From positions 1 to 64,000 of the forward strand of contig NZNT01000021.1 of assembly GCA_002695005.1 (NCBI GenBank): DNA of 64,000 nucleotides, given 5' to 3'. Positions 17,236 through 25,487 of the stretch are shown here, in pieces (within the stretch, counting starts at the first letter, position 1; every line of letters starts with the position of its first letter). The DNA is from Maritimibacter sp. Its GTDB lineage: Bacteria > Pseudomonadota > Alphaproteobacteria > Rhodobacterales > Rhodobacteraceae. The notes under the pieces were generated by a model. That model did no database searches. It had not been told where the DNA came from and saw only the letters and a list, made by a program, of their open reading frames with translations. Both the position numbers and the translations under genes were made by a program.

Positions 17236-17733
17236 TCACAGCCGGGCGGCATCCTCGTCGATCCGAATGACACCCGGCTCACGGGCGTCATCCTCCTTGT
17301 TGTCAGGATAGACCGTGACGATTTCGATCTTCGTGATCGGATCGGCATTCGGGGCAGTGTCCAGACCGAGGCGCGACCGGGCCGCTGGGGTCAGTCCCAG
17401 CTCCGCCATGAATCGGCCCATCAGTTCCATCTGCTTGTTGGCAACCGCGAGCCAGGGCGATTGCTGGACATAGCCGCTGGGCGTCTTGAGAAGCGCCGGG
17501 GTTTCCGCGAGCTTTTCCTCCGCCTCCACCCATCGGGCATAGGCCTGGCAGTACGCGGCCAGCACCGACCGGTCAGCAAGCGTCAGGATGCCTGCAGTGT
17601 GGAGCGGCGTGGCCAGGCGCCGCCATTCTTTGTGGGCCACCTCGTTCAGGTGGGACGGACAGCGCGGCAGTGCCTTGAGCGAGGATGTCGCGAGGCTGCC
17701 GGATTGTGCATAGGGTTTCCGGCCGCGTCTCAT
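17236..17733 (-). CDS. Phage terminase small subunit, P27 family
   Basis: A 165-residue protein with the P27/Terminase_4 pattern: a basic glycine-rich start (MRRGRKPYAQSG), CPSHLNEVAHKEWRRLA, a long helix with DRSVLAAYCQAYARWVEAEE, and a C-terminal TPAARSRLG. Small terminases recognise phage DNA for packaging. It overlaps the upstream gene by 4 bases (ATGA). The large-subunit gene that nearly always follows is absent, which leaves this gene without its partner in this element. Confidence 0.85.
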   Translation of the reverse strand: MRRGRKPYAQSGSLATSSLKALPRCPSHLNEVAHKEWRRLATPLHTAGILTLADRSVLAAYCQAYARWVEAEEKLAETPALLKTPSGYVQQSPWLAVANKQMELMGRFMAELGLTPAARSRLGLDTAPNADPITKIEIVTVYPDNKEDDAREPGVIRIDEDAARL

Positions 17734-18176
17734 GTCTGATCCAACTCTTCGCGTGGTTCCGGCCTGGCTTCGATCTGCGCAATCTCCCTCTCAGGAACAC
17801 CTACGCGTTGACCGCGCCGAGCGACGTCATCGAGCAAGAGGCTCAACCGATCCCGGGCGCCGGTGTGATCTTTTGGCGAAGCCGTCTGAGCGGGCGGCTG
17901 ATCCCGCCAGCCTGCCTGCGTCTTGAGATAGAAGATCGCGGAGGTCGTGTCCCCTGCCCGGGCCTTCTGGAGCAGCCCGTTGGCGACGTGCGCGATGGCT
18001 TTGGCCTTCCCCTTTTTGTAGCGCGCAAGAACCTCCTCGTCGCGGTCGCAGATCGCGCGGAACGTGTTGCGTGCAATGCCGAAGTAGTCGGCGATCTGGT
18101 CCTGGTTCAGGAGCGCCGCGAGGGTCTCCACCTCGCGACATTGGTCCTCCGTCAGAACTATGCGCGGACGGGCCAT
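17730..18176 (-). CDS. Phage helix-turn-helix protein
   Basis: A 148-residue protein starting MARPRIVLTEDQCREVETLA. A helix-turn-helix (LLNQDQIADYFGIARNTFRA) is followed by a charged region and FYLKTQAGWRDQPP. In related prophages such proteins stand just before the small terminase and may help DNA recognition or late regulation. The frame runs further upstream, but the ATG at 18176 overlaps the stop of a 42-residue gene as TGATG, which fixes the start. Confidence 0.75.
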   Translation of the reverse strand: MARPRIVLTEDQCREVETLAALLNQDQIADYFGIARNTFRAICDRDEEVLARYKKGKAKAIAHVANGLLQKARAGDTTSAIFYLKTQAGWRDQPPAQTASPKDHTGARDRLSLLLDDVARRGQRVGVPEREIAQIEARPEPREELDQT

Positions 18177-18304
18177 CAGAGCACCAAACCTTGCCTGCCA
18201 CCGACGAGCAGCGGCAGTCCGGCAAACGGAACGCCCAAGACGAGGCACAGGGCACTGGAGAACAAAGCAGCGAGAACCCGGACAGTGTGGGGAAAGCGGT
18301 GCAT
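18176..18304 (-). CDS. 42-residue hydrophobic phage protein
   Basis: A short frame exactly fills the space between the methyltransferase and helix-turn-helix genes. Its ATG (18304) overlaps the methyltransferase stop as TGATG, and its own stop overlaps the next ATG in the same way. The product begins MHRFPHTVRVLAALFSSALC and continues LVLGVPFAGLPLLVGG, one hydrophobic helix with a basic N-terminus, like a small membrane peptide. No family is recognised. The precise double coupling argues that it is translated. Confidence 0.55.
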   Translation of the reverse strand: MHRFPHTVRVLAALFSSALCLVLGVPFAGLPLLVGGRQGLVL

Positions 18305-19539
18305 CAGCCCTCTCCCCGTTCGACTGCGACCATCTCGAATGACTGGCCAGTTTCTGCAAGCTGCGCGGCCTGTCCGGTGTAGGCTTGCCAGCGCAAGACG
18401 CAGACATCCACGTAGGCCGGATCCAGCTCGACGGCCAGGCACATGCGCTTCGTGCTCTCGGCCGCAATGATGGAGGTTCCGGATCCCGCGAAGGGCTCGT
18501 AAACCGCCTGCCCCACGCTCGAATTGTTCAGCATTGGCCGGCGCATGCACTCGACAGGCTTTTGGGTCCCGTGAACGGTTTGGGCATCCTGGTCCCGGCT
18601 GGGGATGGACCACAGCGTGGATTGCTTGCGGTCGCCGCTCCAGTGGCCCTTGCCGCGCACCGCATACCAGCAGGGCTCGTGCTGCCAGTGGTAGTGCCCT
18701 CGGCTCAGCACATGCCGGTCCTTGGCCCAGATGATCTGGGACCTTATATCGAAGCCAGCGGCTGTCAGGCTTTCCGCCACCGTCGTCGCATGCAGTGCCC
18801 CGTGCCAGACGTAGGCCACGTCCCCCGGAAACAGCGCCCATGCCGCCCGCCAGTCGGCGCGGTCGTCGTTGAGCACCTTGCCGGTCCGTTTGGTCTTGGA
18901 GGCGCCCGCGTCGTTGCGCCAGGCCGGGTCATACTCGACGCCGTATGGCGGATCGCTCACCATGAGATGCGGCTGCACGCCGTCAAGCAGCCTGTCCACG
19001 GTCGCCTTGTCCGTCGCGTCACCGCAGATGATCCGATGGTTGCCGAGCAGCCAGACATCACCAGGGCGCGAGATCGGCTCGGCCGGCACCTCCGGGATGT
19101 CCTCTTCCTTCGGGTCGACCTCGCCGAGGTTCAGGAGGTCATCGAGTTCAGCGCCGTCGAAGCCGATCGCTTCCAGATCTACTCCGAGCTCAGACAGGTC
19201 GCCAAGTTCCAGCGACAAGAGCTCCTTGTCCCACCCGGCACGCTCGGCCAGCCGATTGTCCGCAAGAATGTAGGCGCGCTTCTGCGCCTCCGTGAGATGC
19301 CCAAGCTCTATGACCGGGACAGTGGACAGGCCCAGTTTGTTCGCCGCGAGCAGGCGGCCATGCCCTGCGATGACGCCATTCTGCCCATCGACCAGCACCG
19401 GATTGTTGAACCCGAACTCCCGGATCGATCCGGCGATCAGCGCCACCTGGTCAGCCGAATGCGTGCGCGCGTTGTTGGCGAACGGAATGAGCGCCGCGAC
19501 CGGCCGGTGTTCGATCTGTTCTGCGCCTTGAACTGCCAT
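18304..19539 (-). CDS. ParB-domain DNA methyltransferase (phage type)
   Basis: A 411-residue adenine- or cytosine-N4 methyltransferase. An N-terminal ParB/sulfiredoxin-like domain (about 10-100) has VIAGHGRLLAA. The catalytic DPPY lies at 196-199 and the SAM-binding FAGSGT at 350-355, so the motif order is that of the beta class. Such ParB-methyltransferase fusions are common phage genes that protect phage DNA from host restriction. It is first in the leftward operon that also carries the small terminase gene. The intergenic region upstream, shared with the rightward module, holds a long inverted repeat. Confidence 0.9.
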   Translation of the reverse strand: MAVQGAEQIEHRPVAALIPFANNARTHSADQVALIAGSIREFGFNNPVLVDGQNGVIAGHGRLLAANKLGLSTVPVIELGHLTEAQKRAYILADNRLAERAGWDKELLSLELGDLSELGVDLEAIGFDGAELDDLLNLGEVDPKEEDIPEVPAEPISRPGDVWLLGNHRIICGDATDKATVDRLLDGVQPHLMVSDPPYGVEYDPAWRNDAGASKTKRTGKVLNDDRADWRAAWALFPGDVAYVWHGALHATTVAESLTAAGFDIRSQIIWAKDRHVLSRGHYHWQHEPCWYAVRGKGHWSGDRKQSTLWSIPSRDQDAQTVHGTQKPVECMRRPMLNNSSVGQAVYEPFAGSGTSIIAAESTKRMCLAVELDPAYVDVCVLRWQAYTGQAAQLAETGQSFEMVAVERGEG

Positions 19540-19866
19540 TCAGGCCCCCGTCGGAAAAATGCTGCCTCTCCCCTTACTCTATCACAAATCATAACCCATT
19601 GTAATATCGACATTAATTGAAATATGGCGACACAGACCGCCATCCGTCGTCACGAGGTTGGACGTCTTAACGCATGCAACCCGGCCTTAGGCCGCAGGGC
19701 CCGGGACAGATGGGACAGAAGAAAACCATTTCTTCCTCACGCGCGCGCACGGGGAAAAAACGGTTTCTATCCGTCCCATCTGTCCCACATCCGGTTCACC
19801 GGGGATCAGGCGCATTGACAGCGGCGCACGGAATGGTTGAATCCCAGTGGGGAGGAAGACAGGGCG
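19540..19866. promoter_or_regulatory. Divergent control region with long imperfect inverted repeat
   Basis: This gap separates the leftward phage operon from the rightward QueC-like module. Arms at 19703-19727 and 19762-19786 (25 bases each) pair at 21 positions around a 34-base spacer. Each arm begins or ends with GGGACAGATGGGAC or its complement, so the unit GGGACRGA occurs four times in mirrored pairs. It could be a repressor operator or replication-protein binding cluster of the element. There is no gene. Confidence 0.5.
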
Positions 19867-20643
19867 ATGGGCCACGTTCATCTCGGTGTCCTGCCACGGA
19901 CACGCAAATGGAAAGATGTCGTCGAGTCCCTGAGTTCCGGCGCTGCGGATGAGGTCGTCGTAGCCACCAGTGCAAAAGCAGCCGAACGAGATCTGTTGTC
20001 CGCCACGGACAGCCCGGTATTCGTCGAGGCTGTCCGGCTGCTTCTTGCCATCCCTAACGCTGCGCGAGCGGACGACTTTGGAGATGCCCTCAGGGCCCTT
20101 GGCCTCGAGGTTGGCAACAGACCTGAACTCCTGGACATAACCATGGCCGTTGATAGGCGTCTGGACGTTGTCCGTCGCATGGCCGGCGGAGCGAACGACC
20201 TTGGCGAGATCGCGGCACGAGCGCTGATCACAACATTCTCCGAAACAGTGGGCGATCAGTTGCCGGGCCTGTTCGAGGCTACACCGGAGGATGTTCAGGC
20301 AGCGTCCAAGAAGCTTTCCTGGTCGCGCGGAATTGCTGGGTTGTCCCGCGCCTTCTATTCGCGATTGCTCTCACAATCGCTTTCATACTGGCTGGACCGG
20401 ACCCTCGCCCAGCAGGTGGGGCCCGGGGATCGTTTCTCGGGCGCCACCGCGAGAGGGGCGTTCGACGTCGCCCTTAACCACTACGCCCATGAATCGACGC
20501 GCATCATCCAAGAATTCTCTGGCGGGTGGTATGGCAAGACCATTCACGACAAGGGAGGCATTTCCTCCCATGACGCGGCCGTGTTCGGGGCGGTTGCGCT
20601 GAAGAAGATCGTCTCGGAATTGCAGGTGAGGCGTAGCCAGTGA
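19867..20643 (+). CDS. Unknown protein coupled to QueC-like enzyme
   Basis: A 258-residue protein of unknown family, first of a two-gene operon. I start it at MGHVHLGVLPRTRKWKDVVE (19867) with GGGGAGGAAG upstream; an ATG 30 bases earlier is less well placed. It is mainly helical and soluble, with no membrane segment. A middle region around LSRAFYSRLLSQSLSYWLDR and a late GGWYGKTIHDKGG stand out. Its stop overlaps the next start by 4 bases (GTGA). In the Qat defence system a QueC-like protein also works with a partner of this size (QatB), so a similar partnership is possible. Homology to QatB is not established. Confidence 0.6.
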   Translation: MGHVHLGVLPRTRKWKDVVESLSSGAADEVVVATSAKAAERDLLSATDSPVFVEAVRLLLAIPNAARADDFGDALRALGLEVGNRPELLDITMAVDRRLDVVRRMAGGANDLGEIAARALITTFSETVGDQLPGLFEATPEDVQAASKKLSWSRGIAGLSRAFYSRLLSQSLSYWLDRTLAQQVGPGDRFSGATARGAFDVALNHYAHESTRIIQEFSGGWYGKTIHDKGGISSHDAAVFGAVALKKIVSELQVRRSQ

Positions 20644-22514
20644 CCGACGCGCTCGTAAAATTCGATCCGGAGAAGCCCCCGATCAACGTGCGGTTTCGTG
20701 GCAGATTTCCAAACTTCTTCCTTGATGCTGACAAGCTCAGAGCCAAGGCCTTGTCCGAGATCGATCCCCTGTGCGACGACTTTCTGGAAATCGCATCGAC
20801 TGTTTTCGTGGCCGACAGCACCGTCAGCCGGGGCGGCGACAAACGTTCGGGGATGGGGCAAGACTGGCGTCGCGAGTTTTCTTTCAAGATTCCAGTTCGG
20901 CAGCCGGAGTTCTGGCAAAGACCGGATGTGACCGAAGCTTTGACAGATGCCGTGTCTTTCCTGACCGAGGACACAGTCCACTTCGCGTTCAAGGAAGGGG
21001 ACTTTTCCCAACCGAAAGAACCCTTCCTCGAGTTCGACCCGGCTGGGCCGCGGTTCGAAGCAAGCGAGGTCATCTTGTTCTCCGGCGGGCTCGACTCCTT
21101 TGCTGGCGCGCTTGAGACGCTGGCAACGACCAGCGACAAGGTCCTCCTGGTCAGCCACCAGTCCGCACAGAAGGTCATCTCGCGACAGGATGAACTGGGC
21201 GCGTATTTGGCAGAACGGTTCCCGGGTCGCGTCCAACATCTTCAGGTTAAGGCTCGACGCCGTGGTGCGGAGGGAAAAGAGACGACCCAACGGTCGCGCT
21301 CCTTGCTCTTCACGGCCCTCGGGTGGGCCGCCGCCAAGGCCCTGAGAATTCCTCGCCTGAGCTTCTACGAGAACGGAACGATCAGCCACAATCTTCCCAT
21401 CAGCCCCCAGGTTGTCGGGACGATGGCCACGCGGACGACGCATCCTCTGTCGTTGAAGAAACTGAATGATCTCTTGGAGCTACTCGGTCCCGGCCAGACC
21501 CGCATCGAGAATCGTTACGAATGGCTGACCAAGACGGACGTCGTTCGTAGGATCGAACAGAATGGCGGGACAGAGAAGATTGCGCGCGCGGTGAGCTGCA
21601 CGAGTGTCCGTGAACAGGACACTCTTCGCACGCATTGCGGTGCGTGTTCTCAATGTTTGGACCGACGTTTCGCAATTCTCGCGGCAGGTTTGGAAAAATA
21701 CGACCCTGCGGAGTGCTACGCCACCGACGTACTCTTCGGCGAGCGAGAGCGGGATCGGTCGGTCACGCTGGCGCTTGAATGGACGCGCCATGCACTCCGC
21801 TTTCGCGACATGGATGATCGCGATTTCCTGTCCACTTTCGGCCATGAACTCATGCGCATCCTGCGGGGACACGACGATCTGGAGCGAGCCGATGCCTTGC
21901 GCAGGGTCCGTGATCTCCATGTTCGCCACTCCGAAGCGGTCGCGCACGTTCTGGAAGGAGCATTGAAGGATAGGGCTGCCGACATCATAGCGCGACGGCT
22001 CCCGGAGTCGTCTCTTGTTGCGATGCACCTCGGGCAGCCGCGCGAGGGGGATCCCGGCCTGGCTCAAGACCCGCGCGCAGGTTCAGCGACTGTGCTTGAA
22101 ACCAACGACATCGTCGAGGAAGACCTCGTTCCGGACCAAAACAAGCCGTTGAAGGTGGCTTTTTTCGAAGAAGAAGGGAAACCGGTCGTCGCGGTCCAAG
22201 GTCTTGGCCGCATCGCAGGCGCCCCGGCGCAGATTCCGCACGCCTTGAAGCCTCGTTTCGATGAGGCCAGGGCAAACGGTTTGTTGCAGGATGACCACCC
22301 GTTTCATCCCCTCCCAACGTTAAGCGCGTTGCGGGACATGGATCCGAAAACCATCCGAAAGAACGTCCAACGCTGTCGGGCGCAACTGAAAGAGTTCTAT
22401 CTGGACGTCCACGGTGTCGAACCGGATTGCGTCCTGCTGATCGAGAGCAAGCCGCCGAAGGGTCACCGCCTCGATCCGGGCCTACAGGTGACACCGCGCG
22501 AACGAATCAACTGA
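20640..22514 (+). CDS. QueC-like PP-loop ATPase with N- and C-terminal extensions
   Basis: A 624-residue protein with a GTG start coupled to the upstream gene. After about 140 residues of unknown type comes a QueC-like core: PP-loop SGGLDS at 148-153, TQRSRSLLF (206-214), YENG (233-236) and four zinc-ligand cysteines, Cys320 and Cys333/336/339 (THCGACSQC). These are the features of 7-cyano-7-deazaguanine synthase. The roughly 250 C-terminal residues are extra and end in a possible winged helix (RKNVQRCRAQLKEFY). A housekeeping queuosine role is unlikely: QueC has about 230 residues, and no queD, queE or queF is near. QueC-like enzymes also occur in the Qat and type IV CBASS defence systems. 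Confidence 0.75.
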   Translation: MTDALVKFDPEKPPINVRFRGRFPNFFLDADKLRAKALSEIDPLCDDFLEIASTVFVADSTVSRGGDKRSGMGQDWRREFSFKIPVRQPEFWQRPDVTEALTDAVSFLTEDTVHFAFKEGDFSQPKEPFLEFDPAGPRFEASEVILFSGGLDSFAGALETLATTSDKVLLVSHQSAQKVISRQDELGAYLAERFPGRVQHLQVKARRRGAEGKETTQRSRSLLFTALGWAAAKALRIPRLSFYENGTISHNLPISPQVVGTMATRTTHPLSLKKLNDLLELLGPGQTRIENRYEWLTKTDVVRRIEQNGGTEKIARAVSCTSVREQDTLRTHCGACSQCLDRRFAILAAGLEKYDPAECYATDVLFGERERDRSVTLALEWTRHALRFRDMDDRDFLSTFGHELMRILRGHDDLERADALRRVRDLHVRHSEAVAHVLEGALKDRAADIIARRLPESSLVAMHLGQPREGDPGLAQDPRAGSATVLETNDIVEEDLVPDQNKPLKVAFFEEEGKPVVAVQGLGRIAGAPAQIPHALKPRFDEARANGLLQDDHPFHPLPTLSALRDMDPKTIRKNVQRCRAQLKEFYLDVHGVEPDCVLLIESKPPKGHRLDPGLQVTPRERIN

Positions 22515-22574
22515 CCCCATTTGGCTGCGAGCAACCTACTCTGCGTAGCTCGATTGAGCGCCGAAAAACTGTGT

Positions 22575-22680
22575 GTCACGCCAAAAAGCCCCGAATGTCA
22601 CGCCATCGCGCTTGACAGCCCTAATACACAGGCCTTTCAACCGTAGTTTTGTCACACCTACCGCCATCGAGCGTCACGGC
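22575..22680 (+). repeat. Four GTCAC iteron-like repeats before the primase operon
   Basis: GTCACGCC or near copies occur at 22575-22582, 22597-22604, 22651-22658 (GTCACACC) and 22673-22680 (GTCACGGC). The members of each pair start exactly 22 bases apart, about two helical turns, and the pairs start 76 bases apart. An AT-rich stretch (22692-22730) follows. Evenly phased repeats beside AT-rich DNA directly upstream of a primase-helicase gene look like a replication origin for the element. A repressor operator is the alternative. Confidence 0.5.
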
Positions 22681-22750
22681 GCCAAACGGGACTAAATACC
22701 TGATTAGTAATAATATTTCTGGGACATCCACACGAGACCCGGAGGTATTC

Positions 22751-22978
22751 ATGACGACAGACCAACCGTCCAGAACCTGGGGCGCGGGCGATCTTCGCTC
22801 GGTCGCTTCCGAACGCGCGTTGGCCGAGCGCTGGAACAAATCTCTACGTACCCTGCAGAGGTGGCGGAGCGAAGGCTATGGCCCGGCGTACATCCGCATC
22901 GGCGGCACTGTTCATTATCGCTTCGAGGACGTTCTCGCTTTCGAGGATCGTCAGCGCCGCGGCGGGGAGGAAGACTGA
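22751..22978 (+). CDS. Small helix-turn-helix protein (excisionase/AlpA-like)
   Basis: A 75-residue protein with a winged-helix pattern of the MerR/AlpA type: ALAERWNKSLRTLQRWRSEG followed by GPAYIRIGGTVHYRFEDVLA. The ATG at 22751 has CCGGAGG upstream. Its stop overlaps the primase start (TGATG). Proteins of this kind activate or excise integrated elements and commonly precede P4-type primases in alphaproteobacterial prophages. Confidence 0.8.
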   Translation: MTTDQPSRTWGAGDLRSVASERALAERWNKSLRTLQRWRSEGYGPAYIRIGGTVHYRFEDVLAFEDRQRRGGEED

Positions 22979-25293
22979 TGCCTCTCTCCACCGCAAATCC
23001 CAAGCAACAAGTCGATCCCGGCATGATCGACAGTTTCGTCCAGATCGTCTTCGGGTACCTCGACGGTCAAGTCCCGGTCCGGTTGCTCGCCGAAAAGGGC
23101 ACGCCTGCCCAGAAACCAAAGGCTTTCACGCTCCCCTGCTCCGGCCTGTCCGAAGCCTTGGTCGCACCAGCTCAAGGCGCGGTCCGGAGTGCTCGCGCCG
23201 TCTACGTGGTCCCCGGCACGGTCGCCACAGGCAGCTCTGGAAAGGCCAAGGACGTCAAGAGCACGGGTGTGGTCCTCGTCGATCTCGACGACGGAGACAT
23301 CATGAAGAAGCGGGAGCATCTGGAGCACGCCCTCGGGCCTGCGTCCATGGTGGTTGCATCGGGCGGACGGACCAAGGACGGCCAGGAAAAGATCCATCTG
23401 TACTGGCGCCTGACAAAAGCAGCTGAGGGGGCCGAAATGGAACGGGTCCGCTCTGTACGAGAACGGATCGCGGCCCGGGTGGCTGGAGATCCGTCCTTCA
23501 AGAGCCTCCACCAGCCGATCCGAGTTGCTGGCACGATCCACGGGAAGCACGGACGGTTTTCGCTTACGCGGATCGTGTCGATCAGCTCCGTAGAATACGA
23601 ACTTGGCGACCTCGAGGACCGTGTAGCGGCCATGCCTCAACTCGCCGCTTCTTCGGGGCATTCGATGAAAGTCGATGCTGCCCGCGATGGCCCTGGCGCG
23701 CACGATCTCATGACGCGCACGATCCGCGAAGGCGCGGTCGACGAGGTCACGCGGTTCGAAGCGCTCTCGAAGGTCATCGGCCATTGGGTAAGAACCGCGC
23801 GGTTGGGCCGCTGCAGCATCGACGAAGCATGGAGAGCGGTCGTCGACCACAATGCTGCGTCGATCTCACCGCCCTGGGACGAAGCGCGGCTTCGGCGCGA
23901 ATTCGATGCTTTGCTGGAGCGGGACACTGGAAACCACTCACACCCGAACCGGGCATACGATCCGAACAGCAGACTAACCACAAACTTCAGCGACGACACA
24001 CTCGCTGCACTGTTCGTCGATCGCGAGGGTTCCGACTGGCGGTATGTCGCAGCTTGGAAGGCCTGGTTGATCTGGACTGGCGCATGTTGGCAGCGCGACG
24101 AAACCAGCCGCGTTCGCGAGCAGGTGCGCCAAGCATGTCGAGCCGCGGCACTAACATGCGAAAAGCCGAACGACGTACATCGAATTTGCAGCGACAAGAC
24201 TATCTCGGCCGTGGTCCGGATAGCCGCGAGTGACCCTTCGATTGCCATTCGGACGTCGGACCTCGACGCCTTTCCGATGCTCCTGAACACGCCGGCCGGT
24301 GTAATCAATCTGGAGACGGGCGAAGTACGGGATCATGACCGGGACCTTTTGCTGACGCAGACAACCGCAGCCGCGCCGGGCCGCGGCTGTCCGCGCTGGA
24401 TCCGGTTTCTCGGGGAGATCACAAACGGGGACGCGGATCTACAAGCGTACCTGAAAAGGCTAGCCGGTTACCTCCTGTCTGGAACCACCTCCGAGCAGAT
24501 GTTCGCGTTCTTTCACGGTGCCGGGGCAAACGGCAAATCCGTGTTCATCCAGACGCTGGCCTCTGTACTCGGCGACTATGCTGCAACCGCGACGCTGGAC
24601 ACGTTCATGGCGTCCGCCACCAGCAAGCACCTGACCGAGCTGGCAGGACTACGCGGGGCCCGCATGGTCATCGTGCCCGAAACCGATCCGGGCCGAGCTT
24701 GGGCCGAAGGGCGCATCAAGAGTGTAACGGGCGGTGAGACAATCCGCGCGAACTTCATGCACCGGGATCATTTCGAGTTCGTTCCCCAGTTCAAACTCAT
24801 TGTCGCCGGCAACCATCGACCATCGTTGACCGGCACAGGCGAAGCGATGCAGCGCCGACTGCACCTCGTTCCCTTCGAGGTCACAATCCCGGCCGAGCGG
24901 CGCGACGTGCACCTTCTGGCGAAGCTTCAGGAAGAACGCGACGGCATCCTCGGATGGATGCTCGAAGGTTGCGCCGAATGGCGCGAACAAGGCCTTTCGC
25001 CTCCGTCTGGCATCCTCGACGCAGCCTCAAGCTATTTTGCTGAGGAAGATCTGGTCGGCCAATGGATCGAGGAAAACTGCGAAACTGGTTCTCAATGCAA
25101 GGCAACCGCTCAGGCATTGTTCATGAACTGGTCCCATTGGGCCGAGGCGGCCGGCCACCCGAAAGGCACTAAGAAGAGCCTGGGCGAGGCCTTGAGACAG
25201 AGGGGTTTCAAGAGCGGCAAGGTCATGCGCACGAGGGGTTGGTTCGGACTGCGGCCCTCCGGAAAGGCACCGGAGTGCCGGGAGGGTCAGTAA
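22978..25293 (+). CDS. Phage/plasmid primase-helicase, P4 family
   Basis: A 771-residue replication protein. The N-terminal half resembles a primase/RepB-like module (VVLVDLDDGDIMKKREHLEH, then SGGRTKDGQEKIHLYWRL). A D5-type region and a superfamily 3 helicase follow, with Walker A GAGANGKS at about 514-521, VIVPETD as Walker B and the sensor stretch KLIVAGNHRPSL. It initiates replication of the element and unwinds its DNA. The ATG at 22978 is coupled to the helix-turn-helix gene. The next small gene starts inside its stop codon (TAATG), so the operon is tightly packed. Confidence 0.92.
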   Translation: MPLSTANPKQQVDPGMIDSFVQIVFGYLDGQVPVRLLAEKGTPAQKPKAFTLPCSGLSEALVAPAQGAVRSARAVYVVPGTVATGSSGKAKDVKSTGVVLVDLDDGDIMKKREHLEHALGPASMVVASGGRTKDGQEKIHLYWRLTKAAEGAEMERVRSVRERIAARVAGDPSFKSLHQPIRVAGTIHGKHGRFSLTRIVSISSVEYELGDLEDRVAAMPQLAASSGHSMKVDAARDGPGAHDLMTRTIREGAVDEVTRFEALSKVIGHWVRTARLGRCSIDEAWRAVVDHNAASISPPWDEARLRREFDALLERDTGNHSHPNRAYDPNSRLTTNFSDDTLAALFVDREGSDWRYVAAWKAWLIWTGACWQRDETSRVREQVRQACRAAALTCEKPNDVHRICSDKTISAVVRIAASDPSIAIRTSDLDAFPMLLNTPAGVINLETGEVRDHDRDLLLTQTTAAAPGRGCPRWIRFLGEITNGDADLQAYLKRLAGYLLSGTTSEQMFAFFHGAGANGKSVFIQTLASVLGDYAATATLDTFMASATSKHLTELAGLRGARMVIVPETDPGRAWAEGRIKSVTGGETIRANFMHRDHFEFVPQFKLIVAGNHRPSLTGTGEAMQRRLHLVPFEVTIPAERRDVHLLAKLQEERDGILGWMLEGCAEWREQGLSPPSGILDAASSYFAEEDLVGQWIEENCETGSQCKATAQALFMNWSHWAEAAGHPKGTKKSLGEALRQRGFKSGKVMRTRGWFGLRPSGKAPECREGQ

Positions 25294-25487
25294 TGAACCC
25301 GCTTGCCCCCGGCCGAATGACCCCACAGGAACGCCGCGCTGCTCTCTGCAAGCTCCTGGCCCTCGGGTTGGTCCGTTTGCGCATGCGAGACAGCGGCCGA
25401 GTTCCCGCCGAAACCGGAGACATTTCCCTACACTCTCCGCCCGACCAATGCCGTCATGCAACTCCAACTCATGAGGAGACCACATGA
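25293..25487 (+). CDS. Small conserved-position protein, unknown
   Basis: A 64-residue protein starting MNPLAPGRMTPQERRAALCK, then LLALGLVRLRMRD. Its ATG overlaps the primase stop (TAATG), and its end overlaps the DUF2924 gene start. It is basic, with one amphipathic helix and no recognised family. It is carried in a fully coupled operon, which supports real translation. In similar elements a short basic gene often occupies this place. Confidence 0.6.
   Translation: MNPLAPGRMTPQERRAALCKLLALGLVRLRMRDSGRVPAETGDISLHSPPDQCRHATPTHEETT

Noticed and set aside
20640-22514. QueC-like gene as a housekeeping queuosine gene
   Set aside because: It is almost three times the usual length and coupled to an unknown gene. 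It lies inside a phage-like element with no queD, queE or queF nearby.
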